From positions 1 through 64,000 of the forward strand of contig JBBROS010000012.1 of assembly GCA_038229135.1 (NCBI GenBank): 64,000 nucleotides of DNA, written 5' to 3'. The DNA is from JBBROS01 sp038229135. GTDB lineage: Bacteria; Pseudomonadota; Alphaproteobacteria; Acetobacterales; Acetobacteraceae. Shown here in pieces: positions 26,153 through 33,597 of this stretch. The notes beneath the pieces were generated by a model. The model saw nothing but the letters and a program-made list of their open reading frames with translations, had not been told where the DNA came from and did not search any database. How positions within the stretch are numbered: position 1 is the first letter of the stretch; each line of letters starts with the position of its first letter. The translations under genes were made by a program, and so were the position numbers.

Positions 26153-26290
26153 GCGCTGTCTCCCACACCTTAAAGATGAGCAAAAGGTTAACGGCTCAAC
26201 CGCCTGCCGTCCATCACAACCGCAGCGTGTAAGTTGTTTAGAACGCGCGTGGCCGCACTCCGCAACGGTCGTGCGGTCACAAGCGCGCGG

Positions 26291-27802
26291 TCAGGGTCCC
26301 AGCGGGCGGCGGCGAACCAGGCCGAGTGCCATGAGCCCGGCGGCGAGGAGGCCCGGGATGACGAGGCCCCAGCGGGCGAACGAGGTGGGCGGGCGCTTGC
26401 CGGGCAGCGGAAGGGTGAGCTGGCCGGCCTCGTTCATGCCGAGGCGGCCGAGCTCGCGGCCCTGGGCGTCGAACCCGGCGCTGATGCCGGTGTTGGCGGC
26501 GCGCATCAGGGGCAGGCCTTCCTCCACGGCGCGCAGCCGCGCTGCGGCCAGGTGTTGACGGGGGCCGGTGCTGTTGCCGAACCAGGCGTCGTTGGTGATG
26601 TTCACGAGCCAGTCGGGGCGGTCGGCCTCGTCGACCACCTGGGCGGGGAAGATGGCTTCGTAGCAGATCAGGCCGCCGAAGGGTGGCACGCCCTCGAGGC
26701 GCAGGGTGGCGGGGCCGCGGCCGAAGCCGAAGTGGCCCGGGACGATCTGGATGGCGAGCGGGATCCAGCTGGGCGGGTATTCGCCGAACGGGACGAGGTG
26801 CCACTTGTCATAGACCCCGGCGATGGTGGCGTCCGGGCGGAGTGCGATCATGGAGTTGAAGGGCTCGTTGGCGGGGTCGAGCGAGGGGCGGCCCTGGGTG
26901 AAGGTGAGGCTGCCGACGATGGCGCCGCGGGCGGGGCGGGTGGCCTCGGCAAGGACCTCGCGGGCGCCGGGGTCGGACTGCAGGAGGTAGACGCTGGAGG
27001 TCTCGGGCCACACCACCACGGCCGGCTGGCGCGCCGTGCGGAGGCCGGCTGCGGAGAGGGCGAGCTGGCGGCCAAAGACGGTTTCGGCGGTCGAGCGGTC
27101 CCATTTCTGGCCCTGGGGGACATTGCCCTGAACGAGCACGACGTCGATGCCGGGGGCTGGGGGCGTCGGGGCCTGGAGGCGTTGCCAGCCGGCGCCGGCC
27201 CATGCCAGCAGGGCGGCGCCGGCCAGCGCCCAGCCGGGCGGGCCGAGCGAGAACAGCCCGGCGATCAGCACGGTGGCGAGGGTGAGGCCCGGAGTGCCGA
27301 CCCAGGCGGCGGGCTGGATCATCACGTCCCCGAACACGCCGGGCACGGTCCAGACGCTGCCCCACGGGTTCCAGGGGAAGCCGGTGCCGACGTATTGGCG
27401 GGCGAGGTCGGCCAGCACCCAGGCGCCGGCAAGGGTGGCGACGCGGGGCCAGCCGGGGTTGGCGAGGCGGGCGGCGCCACAGGCGAGCGCGATGAACGGC
27501 GCGAGGATGGCCGAGAGCGCGGGGACGGCGAAGGGCACGAGCCACCAGTAGCGGCCGGATTCGAGCAGGATGGCTTCGGTGATCCAGTAAAGGCCGACGA
27601 TGTGGTGGCCGAGGCCGAACCAGAACCCTCGGCGCATGGCGACCCACGGGGTGCGCGCCTGGTCCAGCAGTACGAGCAGGGCGGGGACGGCGAGGGCGAG
27701 GGCCGGGAGCACGTGGAGCGGCGGCAGCGCGAGGGCGGCCAGCAGGCCGAGGGCCGCGGCGACCATATCCGCGCGCCAACCTCTGGTGCGGAGCAGGGTC
27801 AT
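26291..27802 (-). CDS. lnt: Apolipoprotein N-acyltransferase
   Basis: Inner-membrane enzyme that adds the third acyl chain to lipoproteins, 503 residues. N-terminal helices (MVAAALGLLAALALPPLHVL) are followed by a nitrilase-like periplasmic domain. The Glu-Lys-Cys catalytic set is visible in VWPETSSVYLL, KWHLVPFGEYPP and FGGLICYEAIFP. A last helix with an arginine-rich tail closes the protein. ATG at 27802 overlaps the stop of the dehydrogenase gene (ATGA). Confidence 0.96.
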   Translation of the reverse strand: MTLLRTRGWRADMVAAALGLLAALALPPLHVLPALALAVPALLVLLDQARTPWVAMRRGFWFGLGHHIVGLYWITEAILLESGRYWWLVPFAVPALSAILAPFIALACGAARLANPGWPRVATLAGAWVLADLARQYVGTGFPWNPWGSVWTVPGVFGDVMIQPAAWVGTPGLTLATVLIAGLFSLGPPGWALAGAALLAWAGAGWQRLQAPTPPAPGIDVVLVQGNVPQGQKWDRSTAETVFGRQLALSAAGLRTARQPAVVVWPETSSVYLLQSDPGAREVLAEATRPARGAIVGSLTFTQGRPSLDPANEPFNSMIALRPDATIAGVYDKWHLVPFGEYPPSWIPLAIQIVPGHFGFGRGPATLRLEGVPPFGGLICYEAIFPAQVVDEADRPDWLVNITNDAWFGNSTGPRQHLAAARLRAVEEGLPLMRAANTGISAGFDAQGRELGRLGMNEAGQLTLPLPGKRPPTSFARWGLVIPGLLAAGLMALGLVRRRPLGP

Positions 27803-28749
27803 GCCAGGCCGACGACGACGCGGTCGGGCGGGGGCGGCCGGCCCGCGAGCACGGCGGCGATGCACTCGGCGGCCATGACGCCCATGGTGACGAGGCTGTT
27901 TTCCGTCACGCCCGAGACGTGGGGGGTGGCGAGCACGCGGGGGTGGGAGCGGAGCGGGTCGTCCACGGCAGGGGGCTCCTGCTCGAACACGTCCAGCCCG
28001 GCGCCGGCGACATGGCCGCGCTCGAGGGCGGCGAGCAGGGCGGGCTCGTCAACGAGGCCGCCGCGGGCCGTATTGACCAGGACGGCGCCGGGCGGAAGGG
28101 CGGCGAGGGCGCGGGCGTCGATCAGGTGGCGGGTGGCCTTGCTGTACGGGAGGTGGAGGGAGAGCACGTCGGACCGGAGCAGCAGCGCATCCAGCGTTGC
28201 GGCGCGGGCGAAGGGCGAGGCGCCGGGGCGGGGCGCATAGCCTTGGACGTCCATGCCGAACGCCATGGCGAGGCGGCCCACCGCTTGGCCGATGCTGCCG
28301 CAGCCGACGATGCCGAGGCGGGTGCCCGCCACGTCCCGCACGCGCGTGGCGGCTCCGCGCCAGCGCCCGGCGGCGACCTCCGAGCCCAATGGGCGGAGGT
28401 CCTTCAGGAGGGCCAGGATCATGGCCATGGTGTGCTCCGCGACGGCCTGCGCGTTGCTGCCCGGGGCGTTGGTGACGAGGATCCCGCGGGCGGCGGCGGC
28501 GGCCAGGTCCACGTCGTCCACGCCCACGCCGTGGCGGGCGACGATGCGGAGGCTGGGCGCGGCGTCCATGGCGGCGGCGTCGACGGGGCCCTGGCGGGAG
28601 AGGATGGCGACCGGGTCCAGCCGCGCGGCGAGGGCGGCGACGGCGTCTGCCGAGGGATACGGGTCCGTGTAGTGCAGGGTGCCGCCTGCAGCCTCGATGA
28701 GCGCCACAGCCTGCGTGGCCAGGCGTGGAGAGGTCATGATAACGTTCAT
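27799..28749 (-). CDS. D-2-hydroxyacid dehydrogenase (phosphoglycerate dehydrogenase-like)
   Basis: NAD-dependent enzyme of the SerA/hydroxypyruvate reductase family, 316 residues. The Rossmann loop is GIVGCGSIGQAVGRLAM. The catalytic Arg is in NTARGGLVDEPALL, the Glu in GLDVFEQEPP and the His in ATPHVSGVTE. It is shorter than SerA and lacks the ACT domain, so it is more likely a hydroxypyruvate/2-ketoacid reductase than the serine-pathway enzyme. It overlaps lnt by four bases and lies four bases after olsB. Confidence 0.9.
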   Translation of the reverse strand: MNVIMTSPRLATQAVALIEAAGGTLHYTDPYPSADAVAALAARLDPVAILSRQGPVDAAAMDAAPSLRIVARHGVGVDDVDLAAAAARGILVTNAPGSNAQAVAEHTMAMILALLKDLRPLGSEVAAGRWRGAATRVRDVAGTRLGIVGCGSIGQAVGRLAMAFGMDVQGYAPRPGASPFARAATLDALLLRSDVLSLHLPYSKATRHLIDARALAALPPGAVLVNTARGGLVDEPALLAALERGHVAGAGLDVFEQEPPAVDDPLRSHPRVLATPHVSGVTENSLVTMGVMAAECIAAVLAGRPPPPDRVVVGLA

Positions 28750-28753
28750 GCTC

Positions 28754-29584
28754 TCAGCCTTCGTCGCGCCGACGTTCGTAGTGCTTCATGTATTTGTCGG
28801 TGACGAGGTCCGTGCGGACGATGATGGCGACGTCGATTGTGTTGAATTGCGCGTCGACAACGGCGCCGTCGCCTACGAAGGCGCCTACGCGGAGGTAGCC
28901 CTTGATGAGGGGGGGCAGCATGAGGGGCGCGCGCCGGGCATCGACGGCCATGGGGTCCATGCGGCGCATGTCGACGTAGCGGTCCGGCAAGGCGCGCATG
29001 CGGAGCGCAGGCGGGGCGAGGTGGTGGCCGTAGAGGTAGGTGAGCTCCTGCTGCATCGCGTCCGGATCGGTGCCGGGGAGGGATGCGACACCGAACATGA
29101 GGTCGATCTCGCGCTCGGCGATGTAGGCGGCGAGGCCGCGCCAGAGGAGCTGGATGACGGCGCGGCCGCGGTAATCGGCGTCCACGCAGGAGCGGCCGAG
29201 CTCGAGCACGCGGCCGGGGAAGGCCTCGATGCGGGAGAGGTCGTATTCGGTGGCGGAGTAGAAGCCGCCGGCGCGGGCGGCGCCTTCCTGGTCGATGAGG
29301 CGGTAGGTGCCCACCACCGAGGCGGGGGAGCCATCGAAGCCGGGCCGGTCGTGGTCGAGCACGAGCAGGTGGTCGGCGACGCCGTCGAAGCGGTCCGCGT
29401 CGCGCCGGGTGGCGAGGGCTTCGGGGCTGGGGATGGCGCCCATCTCCTCGTAGAACACCCGGTATCGGAGGGCCTGGGCGGCCTCGACCTCGGCCATGGA
29501 CTGGGCGATGCGGACGCCGAGGTTGCCGGCGCGGATTTCGCTGGGTTCGGCGGCGGGGCGGAGGCGGGGGCGCTGGACGGTCAT
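28754..29584 (-). CDS. olsB: GNAT acyltransferase, OlsB-like (L-ornithine N-acyltransferase)
   Basis: A 276-residue acyl-ACP-dependent acyltransferase of the hemolysin/OlsB family, which makes lyso-ornithine lipid from ornithine and 3-hydroxyacyl-ACP (family knowledge). VRIAQSMAEVEAAQALRYRV, VFYEEMGAIPSPEAL, VLELGRSCVDADYRGRAVIQ and LMFGVASLPGTDPDA are typical. No olsA-like acyltransferase is next to it. The start ATG overlaps the fur stop by four bases, and the dehydrogenase follows after four bases. Confidence 0.82.
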   Translation of the reverse strand: MTVQRPRLRPAAEPSEIRAGNLGVRIAQSMAEVEAAQALRYRVFYEEMGAIPSPEALATRRDADRFDGVADHLLVLDHDRPGFDGSPASVVGTYRLIDQEGAARAGGFYSATEYDLSRIEAFPGRVLELGRSCVDADYRGRAVIQLLWRGLAAYIAEREIDLMFGVASLPGTDPDAMQQELTYLYGHHLAPPALRMRALPDRYVDMRRMDPMAVDARRAPLMLPPLIKGYLRVGAFVGDGAVVDAQFNTIDVAIIVRTDLVTDKYMKHYERRRDEG

Positions 29585-30096
29585 GACGCCGGGCGCGCCT
29601 CGGGGCGGGCGGCGGGCTCGGGATCCTGGGTCTTCTGGGGTGGCTTCTCGGGAGGCTTCTCGGCGCGCTTGGCGGCGCGGGGCCGGGCCTCGACCTTGCG
29701 GCGGCCGAACAGCTCGAGGCGGTAGGAGACGAGGTCGAAGCCGAGGCGCTGGGCGATCTGCTGGATGAGGGCTTCGTGCGCCTCGTCACCGAACTCGATG
29801 ACGCGGCCGGTCTCGATGTCGATGAGGTGGTGGTGCTTGCCGTGCTCGGTCGGTTCGTAGCGGGCGCGGCCGCCGCCGAAATCCCGCCGCTCGAGGATGC
29901 CCTTCTCCTCGAACAGGCGGACGGTGCGGTAGACCGTGGCGATGGACATACGGCCGTCGAGGGCGGCGGCGCGGCGGTAGAGCTCCTCCACGTCCGGGTG
30001 GTCGGCAGCGTCGGACAGGACGCGGGCGATGACGCGGCGCTGGCCGGTCATCTTCAGCCCCCGTTCGACGCACAACCGTTCGATGCGTGATTCCAT
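29581..30096 (-). CDS. fur: Fur-family metalloregulator
   Basis: A 171-residue regulator. The winged-helix domain is about residues 1-80 (GLKMTGQRRVIARVLSDAAD, then MSIATVYRTVRLFEEKGILE). The metal-binding dimerisation domain includes HGKHHHLIDIETGRVIEFGD. As in many alphaproteobacterial Fur/Mur proteins there is no CxxC pair. The C-terminal 40 residues are a charged Lys/Pro/Glu tail. ATG at 30096 (MESRIERLC) is chosen because it matches the usual family start. Iron or manganese is the probable ligand. Confidence 0.9.
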   Translation of the reverse strand: MESRIERLCVERGLKMTGQRRVIARVLSDAADHPDVEELYRRAAALDGRMSIATVYRTVRLFEEKGILERRDFGGGRARYEPTEHGKHHHLIDIETGRVIEFGDEAHEALIQQIAQRLGFDLVSYRLELFGRRKVEARPRAAKRAEKPPEKPPQKTQDPEPAARPEARPAS

Positions 30097-30223
30097 GTGG
30101 TCCCGGCGCGGCGCCGCATCAGGCGCGTGATGGGACTTGGCGTAGCCGAACACGGGGCTGGCTGTCCATGGTGGGGGTCGGGGTGCCGGCACCGACGATC
30201 GGGAGCGCCGGCCGCCTCGAATC

Positions 30224-30258
30224 CCTCACCCCGCCCTCTCCCGGAGGAAGAGGGTGCG
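30224..30258. repeat. GC hairpin element between fur and mucR
   Basis: CTCACCCCGCCCTCTCCCGG followed by AGGAAGAGGGTGCGGTG forms a hairpin (CCCTCT with AGAGGG). It belongs to the same family as the other GC elements. It begins just upstream of fur and overlaps no gene, so it could end mucR transcription. Confidence 0.65.
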
Positions 30259-30266
30259 GTGGGCGG

Positions 30267-30674
30267 CTACCGCGGGCGGGGCTTGGTGCCGAGGCCGATC
30301 TTCTTTGCCAGCGACGAGCGATGCTTGGCGTAGTTCGGCGCGACCATGGGGTAGTCGGGCGGGAGCTGCCACTTCTCGCGGTATTGCTCCGGCGTCATGT
30401 TGTAGGAGGTCTTGAGGTGGCGCTTGAGCATCTTGAGCTTCTTGCCGTCCTCGAGGCAGACGATGAAGTCGGCGAAGACCGACTTCTTGACCGGAACCGC
30501 CGGCATCTGCTTGTCGGGGATCGCCTGCTCCTTGCCGACGTTGGCCAACGTCCGGTAGACATCCTGGATGAGGGCTGGCAGGGCTTCCGCGCCGGTGGCG
30601 TTGTTGGAAACGTGGGCCGAAACGATCTGCGCCGTGAGGCCCAAAACGTCAACACTGTCAGTCTGTTCCGTCAT
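30267..30674 (-). CDS. MucR/Ros-family transcriptional regulator
   Basis: A 135-residue DNA-binding regulator. The conserved core is VFADFIVCLEDGKKLKMLKR, then SYNMTPEQYREKWQLPPDY and MVAPNYAKHRSSLAKKIGLG. In Ros the zinc finger reads CxxC-His-His; here the second Cys is Asp (CLED), as in MucR proteins that fold without a canonical zinc site. MucR proteins regulate exopolysaccharide, motility and cell-cycle genes (family knowledge). It is divergent from the TusA-like gene, with about 95 fairly AT-rich bases between. Confidence 0.92.
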   Translation of the reverse strand: MTEQTDSVDVLGLTAQIVSAHVSNNATGAEALPALIQDVYRTLANVGKEQAIPDKQMPAVPVKKSVFADFIVCLEDGKKLKMLKRHLKTSYNMTPEQYREKWQLPPDYPMVAPNYAKHRSSLAKKIGLGTKPRPR

Positions 30675-30769
30675 TCGCCCCGTCCTCTATTTCATTAGGC
30701 GGACTCATATAGGACCAATCCAGACCGTTCCGCAATGCCCTTCAACCCAATATAGAAGTGAGTGCAGCC

Positions 30770-31030
30770 ATGATGGCCGTCAAGCAAGCGTTAGAACCGG
30801 GTGCTGCTGATGCGGAGCTCGACATAACGCACCTCGTCTGCCCCATGACCTTCGTTCGGACACGCCTCGCCCTGGATCGACTTGGGGCCGGGCAAGTGTT
30901 GGCGGTGCGGCTGCGGGGGGCGGAGCCGCGGGCGAGCGTGCCGCGGACGGCGGAGGGGCTCGGGCATGCGGTGCTGGGGACGGAGGAGCAGGCGGACGGG
31001 TCGGTGCGGGTGCTGATCAGGAAAGCGTGA
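30770..31030 (+). CDS. TusA-like sulfurtransferase-fold protein
   Basis: An 86-residue small protein with the TusA/SirA two-layer fold pattern: ELDITHLVCPMTFVRTRLAL, then LGAGQVLAVRLRGAEP and a C-terminal ADGSVRVLIRKA. TusA carries persulfide sulfur on the Cys of a CPxP motif; here the motif reads CPMT, with the Cys kept and the second Pro lost. Two adjacent ATG codons (30770, 30773) could start it. Its 3' end overlaps the convergent rimI gene by about 14 bases. It probably moves sulfur for tRNA thiolation or cofactor synthesis (inference). Confidence 0.8.
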   Translation: MMAVKQALEPGAADAELDITHLVCPMTFVRTRLALDRLGAGQVLAVRLRGAEPRASVPRTAEGLGHAVLGTEEQADGSVRVLIRKA

Positions 31031-31463
31031 GGGGGCAGCGCAGCACGAGGGCATCTTCCCGCCCGGCATAGTAGGCGCGGCGGCGGCCGACGGGCAGGAA
31101 CCCGGCGCCGTGGTAGAGCGCACGGGCGGCGGCGTTGGCCTCGCCGACCTCGAGCAGCATGGCGGCCGCGCCGAGGGCGGCGGCCTCGGCCATGGCGGCC
31201 TGCAACAGAGCGCGCGCCAGGCCGCGCCGACGCGCCTCCGGCAGCACGGCGAGGGTCAGGATTTCGGCCTCGTCGGCCGCGACCCGGGCGAGCACGAAGC
31301 CGCCCGGCGCGCCCGAGACGAAGCCGAACGCGCCGGGCAGGCCGAACTGAAGGCCGAGCGCGTCGGCGCCCCAGGCCGGGCCAAACCGTCCATCGCGGGG
31401 GAATGCGGCGGCGTGGATCAGCGCGAGCGCCGGGGCGTGGTGGGCGGTGGCGGGCTGGATCAC
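31017..31463 (-). CDS. rimI: Ribosomal-protein-alanine N-acetyltransferase RimI-like
   Basis: GNAT acetyltransferase of 148 residues. The acetyl-CoA loop is EILTLAVLPEARRRGLARAL, followed by LLEVGEANAAARALYHGAGF and YYAGREDALVLRC, as in RimI. The start is a GTG at 31463 that overlaps the tsaB stop (GTGA), which fits the standard tsaB-rimI pairing. Its end overlaps the TusA-like gene on the other strand. Confidence 0.9.
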   Translation of the reverse strand: MIQPATAHHAPALALIHAAAFPRDGRFGPAWGADALGLQFGLPGAFGFVSGAPGGFVLARVAADEAEILTLAVLPEARRRGLARALLQAAMAEAAALGAAAMLLEVGEANAAARALYHGAGFLPVGRRRAYYAGREDALVLRCPLTLS

Positions 31464-32161
31464 GGCGCCTGAGGTGAGGCGTCTTGGGGCGGGGGCCGCG
31501 AAACCGGGCCGGGGCGGGCCTCGGGCGGATCGACATAGAGCGGCAGGGGTTCGCAGGGCGGGGCGGCGGCGATGCCGAGCGGGTGGGGTGCGCGGGCGTC
31601 GAGCAGCTGTACGTCGGTGCCGCGGGCGGCGAGGCGTGCGGCGACCCGGATGGCCGCGTCGCCGCCGATGGCGATGGGGCCGGGCGAGTGGGGGAGGCAG
31701 TCCAGGGCGACGGAGGTGACGCTGGCGCCGGTATCGAGAAAGACCCGGCCGCGGCGGCTGTCGACGGCGACCCATACGGGGCGGGTGGCCCCCTTGGCCG
31801 CCCTGGCAGCGGCGCGGATGGCGTCGCCCACCGTGGCGCCGCGGACAGGGATGCCGAGGGCGAGGGCCAGCCCGTGCGCGAAGGCCAGGGCGGCGCGAAC
31901 ACCGGTGAAGCTGCCTGGCCCGACGGTCACGGCGATGGCGGCGAGGTCGGCCGGGACCAGGCCCGCTTGGAGGAGGGCGGCCTGGGCCAGCCCGGGCAAG
32001 GCCGCGGCACTTCCGCGCTGCCCGGCATGACGGCACCACGCCAGCACGACGCCACCCGTTACCACGCAACCCTGCACCACTCCCGCGCCACAGCCGTCGA
32101 GGGCGGCGTCTAGCGTGAGGACGATCTCGCCCGGGACTGGTCCGGTCACAGGATCCGGCAT
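31460..32161 (-). CDS. tsaB: tRNA threonylcarbamoyladenosine biosynthesis protein TsaB
   Basis: ASKHA-fold subunit that works with TsaD and TsaE to make t6A37 in tRNA, 233 residues. Visible are LTLDAALDGCGAGVVQGC at the start and the strongly conserved VGPGSFTGVRAALAFAHGLA. The C-terminal end is proline-rich and weakly conserved. ATG at 32161 lies inside the last codons of the nitroreductase gene (16-base overlap). It is co-transcribed with rimI. Confidence 0.92.
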   Translation of the reverse strand: MPDPVTGPVPGEIVLTLDAALDGCGAGVVQGCVVTGGVVLAWCRHAGQRGSAAALPGLAQAALLQAGLVPADLAAIAVTVGPGSFTGVRAALAFAHGLALALGIPVRGATVGDAIRAAARAAKGATRPVWVAVDSRRGRVFLDTGASVTSVALDCLPHSPGPIAIGGDAAIRVAARLAARGTDVQLLDARAPHPLGIAAAPPCEPLPLYVDPPEARPGPVSRPPPQDASPQAP

Positions 32162-32934
32162 GCCTCGTCGAAGGAGAGGCGGGGGGCGCGAGGCGGGAGC
32201 ATGGCGCCGTCGCCATGGCCGAGGGCGACGAGGAAGTTGCTGCGCCAGCCCTGGGCGACGAAGAACTCGGTGTCGACGCGGTCGTTGTCGAAGCCGGACA
32301 TGGGGCCGCAATCGAGGCCGACGGCGCGGGCGGCCATGAGGAGGTAGGCGCCCTGGAGGGTGCCGTTGCGAAAGGCGGTCTCCTGCGCGAGGGCCTCGTC
32401 GGCGGCATACCACGCGCGCGCGTCGACGCCCGGGGCGAGGCGGGGCAGGTCCTCGTAGAACTTGGGATCATGGGCGACGATGGCGATGACGGGGGCCTCG
32501 AGCGCCTTCAGGTTGCCGACCGAGAGGTAGGGGCGAAGGCGGTCCTTCGCGTAGGAGCTACGGAGGAACATGAAGCGGGCGGGCGAGCAGTTGCCCGAGG
32601 TCGGGCCGAGGCGGAGGAGCTCGTAGAGCTGGCGGAGGGTGCCCTCCTCCACCGGCGTGTCGCGGAAGACGTAGCGGGTGCGGGCGGTGGTGAAGAGGGT
32701 GTCGAGGCCGGGCTGGTCGAGGCCGCGGATTTCGGGGGTTGGCGCCAGCGCGGGCTCGGGGGCCGGTTCCGTCAAGGCTGGCGCGGGTGGTTCCCCCTCC
32801 CCCGGCCCCTCCCCCAGGGGGAGGGGGGAAGAGGCGGGTGTCGAGAAATCGGCGCCCCCGTCGAGCGTCGCCAAGGGCACGGCGCTTGGGGCCGGGCTCG
32901 GGGCAGGTTCCGGGGGGAGCGCCGTGCCGCTCAT
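32146..32934 (-). CDS. Nitroreductase family protein (RutE / malonic semialdehyde reductase-like) with extended N-terminus
   Basis: FMN-dependent nitroreductase of 262 residues. The core starts near residue 72 (LDTLFTTARTRYVFRDTPVE) with LRLGPTSGNCSPARFMFLRS and ARAVGLDCGPMSGFDNDRVD, as in RutE/HadB proteins that reduce malonic semialdehyde. The first 70 residues are proline/alanine-rich and disordered, and include SSPLPLGEGPGEGE encoded by a GC hairpin element. The real start could therefore be further in (no good internal Met exists before residue 120). It lies between nfuA and tsaB. Confidence 0.85.
   Translation of the reverse strand: MSGTALPPEPAPSPAPSAVPLATLDGGADFSTPASSPLPLGEGPGEGEPPAPALTEPAPEPALAPTPEIRGLDQPGLDTLFTTARTRYVFRDTPVEEGTLRQLYELLRLGPTSGNCSPARFMFLRSSYAKDRLRPYLSVGNLKALEAPVIAIVAHDPKFYEDLPRLAPGVDARAWYAADEALAQETAFRNGTLQGAYLLMAARAVGLDCGPMSGFDNDRVDTEFFVAQGWRSNFLVALGHGDGAMLPPRAPRLSFDEACRIL
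32791..32830. repeat. GC hairpin element inside the nitroreductase coding region
   Basis: CCCCCTCCCCCGGCCCCTCC followed by CCCAGGGGGAGGGG can fold on itself. On the minus strand it is translated as SPLPLGEGPGEGE, the same frame and orientation as the copy in the DppB-type permease tail (SPLPLREGPGEGG). Confidence 0.85.
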
Positions 32935-32936
32935 GC

Positions 32937-33494
32937 TCAGGCCTCGACCTGCTCCACGCCCTGCACCTCGGGCACGTAGTGGCGAAGCATGTTCTCGATG
33001 CCGTGCTTGAGGGTGGCGCTGCTGCTGGGGCAGCCGCTGCAGGCGCCTTGCATGTGCAGGCGCACGATGCCGTCGCGGTAGCCGCGGAACACGATGTCCC
33101 CGCCATCGCTGGCGACCGCCGGGCGGACGCGGGTGTCGAGCAGCTCCTTGATCTGGTCCACGATCTCCTGGTCCTCGGGGGCCACGTCCTCGAGGACGGC
33201 GTCCCCTGCGCCCTCGATGACGGGGCGGCCGGCGACGAAGTGCTCCATGACCGCGCCGAGCACGAGGGGGCGGAGGGACTGCCAGTCGGACAGGTCGTTC
33301 TTCGTGACGGTCACGAAGTCTCCGCCGAGGAACACGCGGGCGACGCCGGGGAGGGCGAAGAGGGCGGTGGCGAGGGGGGAGCGGGCGGCGAGGTCGGGCC
33401 CGGCGAAGTCGGCCGTGCCGTCGCCCATCACGTCGCGGCCCGGGAGGAACTTGAGGGTGGCCGGGTTCGGCGTGCCTTCGGTCTCGATGAACAT
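32937..33494 (-). CDS. nfuA: Iron-sulfur cluster scaffold/carrier protein, NfuA type
   Basis: A 185-residue Fe-S cluster carrier. The N-terminal Nfu domain begins MFIETEGTPNPATLKFLPG. The C-terminal NifU-like domain has IVRLHMQGACSGCPSSSATL, with the CxxC that holds a shared [4Fe-4S] cluster. The ATG at 33494 fits the universal MFIETE start of alphaproteobacterial Nfu proteins. The nitroreductase follows two bases later. It is divergent from the 5'-nucleotidase gene. Confidence 0.95.
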   Translation of the reverse strand: MFIETEGTPNPATLKFLPGRDVMGDGTADFAGPDLAARSPLATALFALPGVARVFLGGDFVTVTKNDLSDWQSLRPLVLGAVMEHFVAGRPVIEGAGDAVLEDVAPEDQEIVDQIKELLDTRVRPAVASDGGDIVFRGYRDGIVRLHMQGACSGCPSSSATLKHGIENMLRHYVPEVQGVEQVEA

Positions 33495-33587
33495 GGGGGC
33501 TGCTTTCCTGAAGGGCTGCCGGGAGGGCGCGTTGGCTGCGGCGCAGATTTGGCCAGGAACGCGTGCCAGCGCAAGGTGGGCCATGCT

Positions 33588-33593
33588 AGGAGG
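33588..33593 (+). promoter_or_regulatory. Strong ribosome binding site (AGGAGG) of the 5'-nucleotidase gene
   Basis: A perfect AGGAGG four bases before the ATG at 33598. It decides the start, since the frame remains open for 500 bases further upstream. Confidence 0.85.
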
Positions 33594-33597
33594 TCCC

